Origin: Choanephora cucurbitarum
Taxonomy: Eukaryota; Mucoromycota; Mucoromycetes; Mucorales; Choanephoraceae
Direction of reading: 5' to 3'
Assembly: GCA_025331435.1 (NCBI GenBank)
Contig: JAIWNI010000005.1
Span: forward strand, 310,001 to 374,000
DNA: 64,000 nucleotides
A program made the position numbers and the translations under genes. The notes beneath the pieces were generated by a model. It saw only the letters and a program-made list of their open reading frames with translations. It had not been told where the DNA came from and searched no databases. Numbering within the stretch: position 1 is the first letter of the stretch; every line of letters begins with the position of its first letter. Positions 47,544 through 60,029 of the stretch are shown here, in pieces.

Positions 47544-49434
47544 ATGGTAATGACAACACATGTAATGTATGAGATGACCTAATGGACCTCTTCATCCTTA
47601 GTCTTTAGCCCCTGTCAACATCTTTCAAGATCAAGCAACTGAAGAAAGAGCTGAAAACGCTCGTTTGGTAAACATCATCATAAAACCAAATGTATCAAAA
47701 CTCATCATCTCTTGTTTAGTCTTCATTCATTGGTGCTATTGCTGTAGGTGATCTTGTCAAGAGTACTCTTGGTCCTAAGGGCATGGTAAGCTATACTAAA
47801 ACAGAAAAGACGCGTCACTGACACATGGTCTAGGACAAGATCCTTCAATCAGCCAGTACAGGCGAGATCTTGGTGACCAACGATGGTGCCACTATCCTTA
47901 AATCGATTGCACTTGATAATGCAGCTGCCAAGGTACTTGTCAATATCTCTAAAGTGCAAGATGATGAAGTGGGTGATGGTACTACCTCTGTCTGTGTCTT
48001 GGCTGCTGAACTGTTGCGTGAAGCTGAACAGTTGGTCAATCAACACATTCACCCTCAAACTATCATTGAAGGTTATCGTCTTGCCTCTGCTGCTGCCTAT
48101 AAGACGTTGGAGGCCAGTGCTGTTGATCACAGTCAAGATGCTGCTCTCTTCCGTCAAGATTTGATCAATATTGCAAAGACCACCCTTAGTTCGAAAGTGT
48201 TGTCTCAGGACAAGGAGTATTTTGCTGAATTGGCTGTGGATGCTGTCCTTCGTCTCAAGGGCTCTACTAACCTTGAGAACATTCAGATCATCAAGAAGCC
48301 TGGTGGAAAATTGATGGATTCTTATCTGGATGAAGGTAAGATCTTATGTTATATAGACTTCATCTCACTCATTCATCACTAGGCTTTATTTTGGATAAAA
48401 AGATTGGTGTCAACTGTCCTAAACGTATTGAAAATGCCAATATCTTGATTGCCAATACCTGTAAGTCATCATATAATATGAAAGGTTGTGGGAGGGTTAT
48501 TCATTTTAAATAGCGATGGATACGGACAAAATCAAGATCTTTGGTGCTCGTGTTCGTGTGGATGCTACTGGTAAGCTGGCCGAACTTGAACGTGCTGAAC
48601 GTGACAAGATGAAGGAAAAGGTAGAGAAGATCAAGGCTCATGGTATCAACTGTTTCGTCAACCGTCAATTGATCTATAACTGGCCTGAACAACTGCTGGC
48701 TGATTCAGGCATTGCCACAATTGAACATGCTGACTTTGAGGGTGTTGAGCGTCTTGCACTTGTGACTGGTGGTGAGATTGCCTCTACCTTTGATCACCCT
48801 GAACTTGTCAAGTTGGGTCACTGTGATCTGATTGAGGAAGTGATCATTGGTGAAGATAAGCTGATCAAGTTCTCTGGTGTTGCTGCTGGTGAGGCCTGTA
48901 CCATTGTCTTGCGTGGTGCCACACACCAACTGTTGGATGAAGCTGAGCGTTCTTTGCACGATGCTCTCTCTGTTCTCTCACAGACTGTGCGTGAACCTCG
49001 TACTGTCTTGGGTGGTGGTTGTTCTGAGATGTTGATGTCCAAGGCAGTGGATGAAGTGGCTGCCAAGACAGCTGGTAAGCGTGCTATTGCTGCTGAATCT
49101 TTTTCTAAGGCCTTGCGTCAGATGCCTACCATCTTGGCTGATAATGCTGGTTTTGATTCTTCTGAACTTGTCTCTCAATTAAGAGCTGCTCACTATGACG
49201 GTCAATCAACCGCTGGTTTGGATATGGTGAATGGTGAAGTTGCTGATGTTAGAGAATTGGGTATTACTGAATCTTACAAGCTTAAGAAACAAGTTCTCTT
49301 GTCTGCTTCTGAAGCTGCTGAAATGATTCTTAGAGTGGATAACATCATTCGTTGTGCTCCTCGGTGAGTTATAGAATTGTTTTGAATTTATTTGTTATAC
49401 TTATGATTTCTTATTTAGTCAACGTCAAGGTTAA
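47544..49434 (+). CDS. CCT2: T-complex chaperonin subunit beta (CCT2)
   Basis: One of eight subunits of the cytosolic TRiC/CCT ring that folds actin and tubulin. Exons 47544-47546, 47602-47667, 47720-47785, 47834-48335, 48383-48460, 48514-49363 and 49419-49434 give 526 residues, the usual length. Exon 1 contributes only the ATG; the next exon starts [20 protein letters not shown], which matches the start of human CCT2. Hallmarks are [39 protein letters not shown] (ATPase Asp), [15 protein letters not shown], the GIN block [30 protein letters not shown] and [15 protein letters not shown]. It lies 139 bp after the kelch gene on the same strand. Confidence 0.97.
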
Positions 49435-50966
49435 ATTTTCTTTTTTTTTAAACAATTCCCTTTTCTTTTTTCTTTATTCCATATGATATGTAAATTATAT
49501 ATTATCTTATTATTTCTTATTAAAAGAAAATAAGCATTTCTAAACAGATGAAATCAGGTCATTGAATTGCTAACAAAACTAACGGATCATCCAATTAAGG
49601 GAATTTGCATATTAACCAAGTAATGCAGATAAACACCATAGACAATAATGAGACATGTATGTTAAACACAAGGCCAATCACAAACAGAGTCTGAGTTAGA
49701 CAGTAGGACTTTTAAAGTAAGAGCTATTAGAGCCAAACCTTGTCTTGAATGTAATAAAGTTAAGTCTAAAACCCATCACACACACTCTCTCTGATACAAC
49801 ATTCTCGTCAAGTTGAATGTGTACTAAAAGATGCGATGGTAGTGCATTAGTCTTAAACCAACTCCTGAATCATGTTGACGGTTGAGACCGAAATTGGCTC
49901 CTTTTCTTTTTTTTTTTTTTAAATAGAACCTTAAGAATATCCATCAAACAGAGACAGAAAGAGAGTGATCAACATAGAAAGAGAATGTACCTTAAAGAAG
50001 AAGAAGAAGGTGGTTACCCGATCTTAATCTATCACCCAGTCGTAAACGGAGATTGAAATTTTGTTGCTCTCTCCTTTATTTCCCCCTCAAAAATTCGGAA
50101 TTATACCACGAGCATATAAGATAGATAGGAACTACGCACACATCCATTGACAATCATACGATAAGCCTAAAAGAAAAGTGGGTTGTTATTCTACCAAATC
50201 AAAGTCAGAGAGAGGGACCCTGTTGCTGCTTACGCAAAATTAAAGTCTCTCTAGTATTGTTATATATGCATTCATCTTAGTTTGTGTCTACTCTATTATT
50301 TTATAAACCCCGTCCACACTGTTCCAAAATATTAAACAGTTCTATCCCAAAACCATAGTGTGATTCTGTTGATTTCTGTTATATATAATATTTCCTTATT
50401 CTGTCAATTCCCACACTGTAATGACAATGTTTACATTGGTTGCTAATGCGTCCAATAAGCAACACAATGTCAATTTATGTAATTTGAAACCCAGCAATTA
50501 AAAAAAAGTTTATTTTGATCAGAGAAAATAAAGAATGAAGCAAGAGAAGAATTAAGAGAAAAAAAAGAGTGTGTGTATGTAGACACTAATTGTGATTATG
50601 TTTGCAATTTATACAAATTTGGTGATTTCGGAACTAAAGAGATAATGATCTCATTTATTGTTTGATGACCATTATCACTTCTTTATTTCTCTTTTATAAA
50701 AAAAAGGATGGGACTTCAATTACCATAAATGGAGTTTTAATCTTATTCTACCCATCTACGTAATTTTAGTCTTATCTCTCCCTAATCCGACAATCTACAG
50801 GTCATCGGCATCTGAATAGGTCCGACCCAAACTAATGGCAGCGTTGTATCAATCAGGTACCTTGTGACTGAAACATGAAATTCAATATAAAAAGGAGGGG
50901 AAGTGAATTTAATCATTTTAACTTTTTTTTTATTATTATTATTTTCTAAATTATATATTTATCACT
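49435..50966. other. Intergenic region upstream of the PKA-type kinase
   Basis: About 1.5 kb, AT-rich, with scattered CT and poly-T tracts and no gene recognised on either strand. Long upstream regions are common for signalling genes, so part of it is likely regulatory. A TATA box is listed separately. Confidence 0.5.
50886..50893 (+). promoter_or_regulatory. TATA box of the PKA catalytic subunit gene
   Basis: TATAAAAA occurs 81 bp before the ATG at 50967, followed by a T-rich leader. Motif and position only. Confidence 0.45.
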
Positions 50967-52714
50967 ATGGATATTATCAATAAAGGAGTCCAATTGATTC
51001 GTCGATCCACATTGACAAAGAAGCATCAACGCTCAAGTAGTCGAGAATCAAATCATTCAGCCACATCTACTTCTCTATCAAAAACACCTAGCATCACAAG
51101 CAGTATTACCAGTGATGAAGGTAGTTGTTATTCTGGTAAATAATTCCTATCCATCATTTCAACTCAAGTCCTAATATTCTATTTTAGCTGGTAACAGTAG
51201 TATCATGACACCTGGACAGACACCCAGAAAGAACTCTTCTTCACATTCCTTACATCTTCCTTCTTCTATGATGTTTACTCCTATGAACACAACTGAACAT
51301 CAATCTCCACCACAATCACCTGTAAATAAAACAAAAGGTAAAAAAAAATTTTGTTGACAGCTGTTTCCATTTTAAGCAATGTCACTCATCTCTTTTATAC
51401 CTATTAGATTCTATACCCATCATTCAGAAAAGTACACATTTTGACAGTCATCAGGAAGCACCTATGCCATACAAGACAACCATTCCAGACTATCTCTCTT
51501 CTTCACCTACTCGTGCCTCTCCTCTCTCCCCTTTACCACCTCAGAATGGTGAACAACAGATGGAAGGCTATTTCAGTCCTCTTCCTAACGATACAGCCAA
51601 TCAGACCACCTCTCAACCTTTATTGTCCGTTCCTAATCAAAACTCCGCAAATCCACCTGTTACTTCACCTATGAAATCACAGTATACACCTCGCCCTGTT
51701 CACGTGACACGTGTCAGTACCCATGCTGTCCCTCGCGCTAGATCAGCCAATAACATCAAGCGCCGTTCAAAGCATCGAAAGCTCAGATTAGACGATTTCG
51801 TCCTTAAGCGTACAGTCGGCACTGGTTCCTTTGGTCGTGTCCATCTGGCTCAAAGTAAAGTGAATGGCAAACACTACGCTATCAAGGCACTGGACAAATA
51901 CGACATTGTTCGATTAAAGCAAGTAGAGCATATCAACAATGAACCTACCATCTTGAGAGAAATCTCTCATCCCTTCTTGGTCAATCTCTGGGACGCCTTC
52001 CAGGATGATACTCACCTCTTTATGGTCATGGACTATGTACCTGGTGGTGAACTGTTCAGTATGCTTCGAAAGGAAAAGAAGTTCTCTGAGCACACTGCCA
52101 AATTCTATGCTGCTGAAGTCCTCCTGGCCTTAGCCTATCTTCACGAAAACGGTATTGTCTATCGAGACCTGAAGCCCGAAAATATCTTGATTGATGCTCG
52201 TGGTCATGTCAAGGTCACTGATTTTGGTTTTGCTAAACGTGTAGACGACATGACCTGGACTGTCTGTGGTACTCCTGATTATCTAGCACCCGAAATCATC
52301 CTCTCCAAGGGCTATACAAAGGCAGTGGACTGGTGGGGCTTAGGTGTCTTGATCTTTGAGATGGTCGTTGGCCGTGCTCCCTTTATCGATAAGAATCCTG
52401 TCAATTTGTATCAAAAGATCTTGGAATGTCAGATTGATTGGCCTGATGATATGACAGTTGAACTCAAGGACTTGCTATCCAACTTGCTTACCAATGACAT
52501 CGAAGGTCGTTTTACAAGTGAAGAAATTAAGGCACATGCCTGGTTTAAGGGCATGAACTTTGAACAGGTCTACAAACGCAAGATTCGACCTCCCTATGTT
52601 CCTAAAGTCAAAGAAGATGGGGATACCAATTGCTTTGCTAAATACAAAGAACCTATGCATCTTTACGGTCATATTCGTGGTGATGTCTTTAGTTCCAAGT
52701 TCCCTGCTTTTTAA
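50967..52714 (+). CDS. cAMP-dependent protein kinase catalytic subunit (AGC kinase)
   Basis: Three exons (50967-51120, 51188-51337, 51408-52714) encode 536 residues. A long Ser/Thr/Pro-rich N-terminal region (about 1-225, with basic RRSKHRKLR at its end) precedes the kinase domain, as in many fungal PKAs. Visible motifs: GTGSFGRVHLAQ (glycine loop, about 239), YAIKALDK (ATP Lys), YRDLKPENILID (catalytic loop), VTDFGFAK (DFG), TWTVCGTPDYLAPEI (activation loop with the Thr phosphorylated by PDK1-type kinases, and APE). The AGC tail is KYKEPMHLY...FSSKFPAF, ending with aromatic residues that would fill the hydrophobic pocket. Mucorales have several PKA catalytic paralogues that influence dimorphic growth; which one this is cannot be told here. 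It converges on HisRS. Confidence 0.93.
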
Positions 52715-52867
52715 AATACCTTCTCTTTTTGCTGTACATAACTTATTTATTAGAAACATTTTACATACATTATACATAATAATAATAATTAAAAAAAAAT
52801 TTTTTTTTAGTCTGTTTTTCCAAATTTGGGTTTATCTTAGTTTTGACTAAAAGAGAGAGAGATGTTA

Positions 52868-54774
52868 TCATAACTGTTGAAGTCTAGATTTGAGTTCTTG
52901 AATCATATCAGCCTGTTGAATGACAATACCACCACCTTGGCTTTCGTCCTTGGCTCTCATGTCTTTCACGCGTACCTGGCCCTTCTCTAATTCATCTTTA
53001 CCAATAATGACAGCCAAGGGAATCATCTCCTTTTCACATACATCAAATTGCTTATCCAATCTAGGCTTGTTCTTGAACATGTAAGAAGCCTTGATACCTG
53101 CATCCCATAGATCCTTAGCAATAGCCATACGCTCCTTTAAGAGACCATCACCAACAGAGATCACATAGACTTCAGTTTCATTACTCTTGATTTCAGCAGC
53201 CTTTTGCTTGGACATCAAGATCGAAAAGACACGCTCAACACCGATAGAGACACCCACACAAGGAATTTGAAGGTTAGGAACACCCTTCTTGTTCTTACCA
53301 GAGAACATACCAACCAAGTTATCATAACGACCACCAGCTGCAATGGAACCCACACCCACAGTAGATTCATCGATCTCATCTGTACCTTCCTTCTTTTTAG
53401 CTACAATACCTTCAGCCAATTCTATAAAGTGTAGGGGGGGGGGGATTAGTATCATTCGCTTTTCTTATAACATCTTAAATAATACTTTACTGGGAGGAGC
53501 AGACTTTTCTGTCACGGCTTCATAGATAATACCAGTGTAATAATCTAAACCTCTAGCCAAACTCAAATCAAAGGACATCAAGTGCATGACCTTGAAGATT
53601 TCCAAGTAATCAAACAAGGTTTCCATGTCCTTGAGACCAGCAGCAGCATTGGCATTGGCCATCAAGACATCATCCTTCTTCAACATCTCCAAGAGATCAC
53701 GTCCACCCTTGTGCTTGACATATTCACCAATCTTATCAGCTGCTTCCACAGCCAAACCCTTTTCTTCAACCATCTCCTTCTTGACTTCTTCCCAGGGCAA
53801 CTTATCAAGCTTGTCTACAGCAGAAGAGATGGGACGAATGTTGTCTTCAGGCACACCACAGACTTCAAAGATACCATCCAAAATCTTACGGTGGTTGATC
53901 TTGACAGTGAATTTACCGACATCCAAATCAGTCAAGGCTTCACACAAGATAGCCAAGATTTCAGAATCAGGAATCATGGCATCATAGGTACCGGCAATAT
54001 CAAAATCCTATAGGGCGAATGAATATGACAGATAGCTCATTTACAAATAGATATACTTTACACATTGATAGAATTCTCTCATACGACCCTTTGTCATGGC
54101 AGGTTGATCACGACGATAGACCTTGGCAATTTGATAACGTTTGATGTTGGGATATTCCTTACCGTTCATGGCCAAGAAACGGGCAAAGGGAACAGTCAGA
54201 TCGTAACGCAAAGAACATTCCTCACCACCTTGATCAGCTAAATCATAAATCAATTTGCTGTCTTCACCATATTTACCAGCAAGAATTTCCTAAATGAACT
54301 TTTAGAAAACAGAGCAGACGCGCTTCTTCTTTTGAGTCTATTACCTTCAATTCAAAAACAGGTGTATCGATCGTGACAGCACCGTGTTTCTTGAATACTC
54401 TGGTGATGGTATTAAAGACCTTTTCGCGAATAGCCATATCCTTGTCATTATAATCTTTGGTACCCTTTTTAAAAAGAAAGTCAATTACACTATACAATGC
54501 ATCCTTCTAGAAATTTTACCTTGGCTGTCTTTAAAGTGAAACTAGCTTTAGCAGGCTTCTTACTGGCTTCAGGTTTCTTTTTGTCTTTTGTGTTGCCACC
54601 TTCAAGCGAGGCCAACTCCTTCTTGAGAGCAAGCAAGGTTTCGACCTCCTTGTCAACCTCGGCCTTCTCGGCCTTCTCCGTCTTGAGTTGACGCACCTTA
54701 AGGGCTTGTTGTTCTACGGATTGAGCAAGTTGTGCTCTAAGAGTTTCTTGATCGTTCTTGGATTCACTAGACAT
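52868..54774 (-). CDS. Histidyl-tRNA synthetase (class II) with WHEP-like N-terminus
   Basis: Charges tRNA-His. Exons 54520-54774, 54345-54464, 54062-54289, 53491-54007 and 52868-53421 give 557 residues. The N-terminal 60 residues form a Lys/Glu/Ala helical hairpin ([20 protein letters not shown]) like the WHEP domain of animal HisRS. The class II core shows motif 1 ([17 protein letters not shown]), motif 2 ([18 protein letters not shown], joined across an intron), the HisA signature [11 protein letters not shown], HisB-type [15 protein letters not shown] and motif 3 VSIGVERV, followed by the anticodon-binding domain (VYVISVGDG...LQQL). No mitochondrial presequence is visible in the frame upstream. 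The last intron contains a run of twelve or so G on the plus strand. Confidence 0.96.
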
Positions 54775-54980
54775 CCTGTCAACTTGATTGAAGAAAAAAA
54801 ACAAAAGAAAAGAAGAAAAAAACTTTTAATGGTACGCCCAAAGAGGCTTCGGCGGTCTTTAAATGTCAAAGTGACAAGTACCATAAACCAGGTAACATTA
54901 GATCCATCTGTTCAAAAAAAAAAGAGATAGGTTGTCTGTACTCATTTCTTTATTATTCTAGGCATAGATCAAGTCTGATT

Positions 54981-55769
54981 CTAACTACTGTTTGGATCAA
55001 GATCATTTAAAGGGATTTGATCATATTTCTGTTTTCCATGACGCTTTGTTCGATTGGATGTTGGCAACAATACTTTCTTGGCTTTTCCAACAGCTGCCAA
55101 CAAAGGACCTTGATCCTCTATGGTCTCTGACGTTTCTTTCTTTTGAGATACATCTGACACCTTACGTTTATTTCGAAATGATCCATCTGCAGTAGAAGAT
55201 GATGAAGAAGCCTGTTGTTCTCGTGTTGGCTTTTGACTGATCATGATCGGCTTCATCTCTCGATGCATACAAGCCCATTCACCACCAAATGTCATGATGG
55301 CAATTGTCACTATCTGAAGTATCCACCAAGGCATACCTGTAGGAAAATGACCGATTGTCTTCCAGGCAAGTAACATATGAAAGAAATGAAAGGTCAAGAC
55401 AAAATCAAGAATCAGTTTGGCTCTTTGAACGATCCACATCAAGATGGGTATACAGAGAAAGGCGTTCACCATCCATACGATGATCAATGACCATCCGAAT
55501 CCTGTGTCTGTCCGTATTTCTTGGTCATTGAATATCAAGTCGAGTGAGAGGTCAGTGCCGTTTAGGGTGAGTGCGATATAGAGAACAAAACTGAAGAGGA
55601 TGTAATTGAGCGATTGTACTGCTGCCATCTATAATGAGTGGGTTAAGTTGAAGCTCATCTCGGTTAAGTTTGTCTTTTTTTTTTTCTTAAAAAGAGAGAT
55701 AGGATATCATCTTACCTGCGCAATAATAAGCACAGGATCCCATTTGGATGTTCGAAATGAAGAAGACAT
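54981..55769 (-). CDS. SYS1: SYS1 family Golgi integral membrane protein
   Basis: By homology, a Golgi membrane receptor that recruits the Arl3/ARFRP1 GTPase and thereby Arl1 and golgins. Two exons (55716-55769 and 54981-55628) give 233 residues. The start MSSSFRTSKWDPVLIIAQ matches the SYS1 N-terminus, where a W-D-P triplet precedes the first helix; without exon 1 this block is lost. Four hydrophobic helices follow, including AKLILDFVLTFHFFHMLLAW (the DF..T.HF.H signature) and WWILQIVTIAIMTFGGEWACM. Compared with animal SYS1 (about 156 residues) there is an 80-residue cytosolic tail rich in Ser, Lys and acidic residues. It is head-to-head with coilin over 83 bp, probably a bidirectional promoter. 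Confidence 0.93.
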
Positions 55770-55852
55770 GAATGTCTTTAAGATAGATAGTTTTTTAAAG
55801 AAAATAAAATAAAACACGCTTCTTTTTTCTTTTTTTTTTATTGATACCAGAT

Positions 55853-57567
55853 ATGCGTATTAAAGTGACCACACAACATCCTTTAGAAAAACATTTCTGT
55901 TGGTTTCCGATTGAAAAGAAACTTGAAGGACAAGCTATCTATCAACTCACAAAGCAGATCGTCAAGAAACTCGAGCTTCAGACTGAACCCACAGATGTAA
56001 AGCTTTTGCTAGAAGGTTGTTTATTGTTACCACAGACGAAGATCAAGAGCCTTTTGCGCGATGGCGATGCAATCACGTAAGTCTATCTCTTCCGTGTCTG
56101 ATCTAACCAACTGACTCTCTTTTTTTTTTGCATAGAGTGAGACAGGCTAAACCGAACAAGCCAAGTGTACAGAAAAGAAAGCCAAGTAAAGTGGTCAATT
56201 GTAGAAAACAGGGAACGGTCTTAATTTAACTTGAAAATAGCTGATGATCTAGAAGAACAAGCGTTATCGCATCCCGTCAAGAAAGTCAAGACATCTACAG
56301 TTGTACCAAAAGAGCCCAAAGAAGACAAGAAGCTCAAGAAAGAAAAAAAGAAGGCAGAGGAAAAGAAGAAAGTAGACGAGAAGAAGAAGCAGTTAGAAGA
56401 AGCAGAAAGACAAGCGGAAGAGAAAAAGAAGAAAGCCGAGGAAAAGGAAAGGAAGAAAGCCGAGGAAAAGGAAAGGAAGAAAGCCGAGGAGAAGGAAAGG
56501 AAGAAGGCTGAAGAGAAGGAAAGAAAGAAGGCCGAGGAAAAGAAGAAAAAGGCGGAAGAAAAGAAAGCCAAGAAGGAGGCAGAAAAGAAGAGGGAGGAGG
56601 AAAAGAAGAAGGAAATAGACAAGAGGGAAGCAGAGGAGCAAAAAAAGAAACAGTCATCAAAGGAACCAGGCATCCCTTTTGATGGACTCATCAGGACAAA
56701 GAAGCGCAACATGAGACGTCGCTTGTTGAAGCAAGCCTACCAAAATCAATTTAACACAACCGAGTATGAAGAGCAATCTCTACCTGCTGCTGCCCTAAAG
56801 CCATTGACTATTGAAGCACCAGAACCAAAGACGATTCAGCCTTCAAAGACACTATTGAAAAAGAACAAGAACAAAAAGAAGAACCACCTGACAGATCCAA
56901 AGGCAGACAATCAGGTCCATATTCATTATGAAGATGCTAATTGGGATCAGCCACCAGCAGAACCAGTAGCTGAAGAACGAAACCATCATGGTCGTGCCTT
57001 CATTAGTTATGCTGAAGCAGATAGTTATTATAAAGGTCAACCCCACGAGACAGAATACCCTATCCATCGTGTGCCCACTTTATTCTATGCGGAGGATGCT
57101 ACAGTAGAAAACAATACAGTATCAAAGGCAACAGCAGAGGTAGACTATGAGAACTTACCAGATGCTGATTTCAAAAGTAAAATACCAGCCATAGGAGACC
57201 AACTTGCTATTAAGGTTTGTAGATCAGGATAAAAAAAAAAGGAGTGGCCAATGGCTTATTATCTCATCCACTATGGCTATGATAGACACTGGAATTAACA
57301 GCTAATTATTCGCCTGAAATATCAGAGTGGAAACAAGTAGTGTTAAGAGAACTCAACTTGCCGGAGACCGTCACTGTCGAATTCAAACAAGGATTCTATC
57401 ACAATCAGACAAAAGGTGGCAAATTTGACAACAAAGCACATGAAAGAAGAGATTATGATGACTATTTCTATCAACAAGAAGAGGAAGACGAGGTTGAGGA
57501 TGAGGAAGAGCGTATAGTGACATTGAGTTTGGATAACATATTTGCAGTCAAGAAAATGTCAACATGA
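55853..57567 (+). CDS. Coilin homologue (Cajal body protein)
   Basis: By homology, the scaffold of nuclear Cajal bodies, where snRNPs mature. Exons 55853-56076, 56136-56200, 56241-57214 and 57286-57567 sum to 514 residues. The N-terminal ubiquitin-like oligomerisation domain is clear (LLLEGCLLLPQTKIKSLLRD, DAITVRQA). A long Lys/Glu helix built on an eight-residue repeat (AEEKERKK) follows, then a basic stretch (RTKKRNMRRRLLKQAYQNQF) like the coilin RNA-binding patch. The C-terminal atypical Tudor domain shows DYENLP, IPAIGDQLAIKTLELTANYS and ISEWKQ, and ends in an acidic tail. The second intron (56201-56240) is only 40 nt, so that junction is less certain. Coilin has been lost in common yeasts. 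Confidence 0.88.
56435..56542 (+). repeat. 24-bp coding tandem repeat (AEEKERKK) in coilin
   Basis: Four successive 24-bp units at 56435, 56459, 56483 and 56507, plus half of a fifth, each encoding AEEKERKK with only third-position changes in the later units. It lengthens the charged helix of coilin and may vary between strains. Confidence 0.85.
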
Positions 57568-59393
57568 TACAGTAACCTGACCACTTTCTTTATTTTTCCT
57601 CTAATTTTCAGACTATTTTACTAGTGTCCTGTTAAAATAAAAGAAAGTAGATTAGGAAATGCACTGGTTCTCTTTTGTCCCTGACTGTTTAGTGATCAAT
57701 AACGAGAGCTATATATATTTTTTTTTTACATCTGATACATTTTATGATTAGAACGTAAAAAGCTCAAATAGTATAAGAGAGGCTAGAATAAGGTTAGAAT
57801 TTTCAATGTGATCAGAGTAACAGACTAACCCGTTGAAGATTGTATGTATTGTAAGACCAGTTGAGAGCTCCGATATTCTTGTGTGATTGATGGTTATCTG
57901 TTAATATCTTAAAATATACAGCATTATCGGTTGATATCTATGAGATGCACCATGCATAATCAAGAGAATGATCAGATTTCGATTGCAACAACCTTTGAGA
58001 TCTAAGAGCCCTTAAGAAAGAATTGCACTTATTGAGCTTGTCGATCAAAACACAGTGACAAAATGGCGAAGCTGGTCAATGTCCCACCATTCCGAAAAAG
58101 GCCAGAAACCTTTGGCTTATCTTTGCAAAATCAAAGACCCTATGCATGGCTTATTAAATAAAAACAAACTAAAAGATCTCAAGTGTTCTAACCATTCAAA
58201 GATTTTGTTTTTTTAGTTCTCAAACGATCCTTAACGTATTGGAATGGATCCATTTTTGTTGTGTCCATATACTTGTGATTGGATCATTGTTCAAGTCTTG
58301 CTCATCTCTTGCGCTTCCTTACACTGATCTAAAAAAAAAGAGAGAGGGAGAATGAACAGAGTAGGTTCTTTTTGGTGGCATTGTATGACTCCCATTAAAG
58401 AGGAGTTTACCTGTCAAGAAAGCAACAATTTAAATGCATTCTTCTGATTTGTTTTGTATGTCTAAGCTATAATTTTCATTCTGCATAACTTTATCTAACA
58501 ATTTGGTTGTATAAGACTCATATGACCAGCCTCGCAAGCACGTCATGGTGCATGGGTCGATAAAGGTAGATCATAGCAAAACTCCTCCTTTCTTTTTAAA
58601 TACGTATACTTATCACTCATTTTCTTTATTTAGCAAATAAACCTTATTTTGTCTAGTCTAATTTTATTGTAATGAGTAGTTTTGATTTTGAGTACAAATA
58701 TCACATCAGGTGAAGCATTTAGTTAAACTACCAAGAGCACAGAAATACTGAAACTCTAGAAAAATATTGAACAAGAAATCGGTACATCTATAGATCAGCA
58801 TAGGAACGGTTCTCAAGAAAGTAAAAGAAACAAGTAATTTCTTTATGAGCTAAACAAAAAAAGGTGCTGAACTCTCAGTATTGAATCAATGTCCCGTCTA
58901 TTGGGTGTAATTGAGAATGCCATAGATGTTTGTTGTAACGTAGAACAATCTATGCGCTCTCAATTTTAGATCAATTTTTTTTTTACAAACTCTATGAAGT
59001 ATATCTCAGACTAAGTACTGCTGGGCAACTAGATAATCCACAAGAGATGAGCTTCCGACATTGCAACCATCTCTAGTCATCCTTGACACGAACAAGAACA
59101 GGTGCTAGTATGCAAGTCGCCTGTCTAGAACCATATTCTTCATGAACGCTGAAAAAAAAAATCCTTGCCCTGAATTATCATCCGTGGTCTAACTCTTTTT
59201 CCTTTGAGTGGAAAAGTAATGTGTCTCAAGAGATTGATGGTAGTAATGAAGACATTGCGGGTAGGTTCTCTATGGCATGAACATACTGCTCCAAGATTTG
59301 TAATCGCCTGTAGCCATTAAGCACAACATACACATACACACACTCATCAAAGTACCTCAGCTGTATATTATGCATCTAAAAGTTAGGGCCTTT
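57568..59393. other. Intergenic region, no gene recognised
   Basis: About 1.8 kb between coilin (plus) and prefoldin 6 (minus), so it contains two 3' ends. A charged 50-codon frame near 58020-58220 (including KGQKPLAYLCKIKDPMHGLL) has coding-like composition but no start, partner exon or known family. The rest is AT-rich. Confidence 0.45.
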
Positions 59394-60029
59394 TTATTTT
59401 TTGGCTGCTAATTGTTGGTATTGCATTTGTAATTGAGCAATCTATTAGGAATAGAAATAAGTATGCTTAAACAAACAAAGCATGTTAAGTTGCTAATTAC
59501 CTCTTGCTTCTTGTTCTCTGATTTCTTGGTTAATTCCTCAAGTTGAGATTCAACACGTTTACTGTCAATCAATATATAAGTAAACAGAAGAAGGAAAAAG
59601 CACTTCCGCTCTCTTTTTAGTTGCTTACATTTCACTTGAGATCAACTCTAAGCGGTTCTTTACATTAGTAGCTGCTTCAGACTTATCTTGCTTAACAAGA
59701 ACAGGGCCAATCAACTTGTAGATGTTGCTGTCTTCATCGAGATGTTTAAATTCCTACAAGATGGAATGAAAAACTGTTGGTAAATGAAAGGAGGCTATCA
59801 TAAATGCATCCAACTTTACAGTATGAACAAGTTCGTTTTCTTGTTGTTGTGATTCTAAGCGTTGTCTGTTTTCAATCACTTGAGAAAGTTCTATAATAAG
59901 AAAAGATGATGAGTGAATCAAGTCAGTAAAAAAAAAAACGCGTTTCCTTCTTTTTCAACCTTTTTGTAATAACTGGAATGCTTTAGATTCTGTTTCTAAT
60001 TTGGCTTCGATGACAGATAAGCTACTCAT
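59394..60029 (-). CDS. Prefoldin subunit 6 (beta-type)
   Basis: Subunit of the hexameric jellyfish-shaped prefoldin that hands nascent actin and tubulin to CCT. Five exons (59960-60029, 59820-59890, 59629-59753, 59501-59561, 59394-59441) give 124 residues, the size of human PFDN6. Two long helices flank a beta hairpin: AFQLLQKELSQVIENRQRLE, then EDSNIYKLIGPVLVKQDKSE (the conserved hairpin GPVLVKQ), then RLELISSEIKRVESQLEELT. The mid-gene junction SSE-IKRVES requires removal of an intron (59562-59628) that one reading frame partly crosses. It works in the same pathway as CCT2 at 47.5 kb. Confidence 0.93.

Noticed and set aside
47870..48157. Several frames overlapping CCT2 on both strands
   Set aside because: Shadows of a strongly conserved chaperonin exon.
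56221..56712. 163-codon Ser/Phe-rich frame antisense to coilin
   Set aside because: It is the complement of the Lys/Glu repeat; low complexity only.
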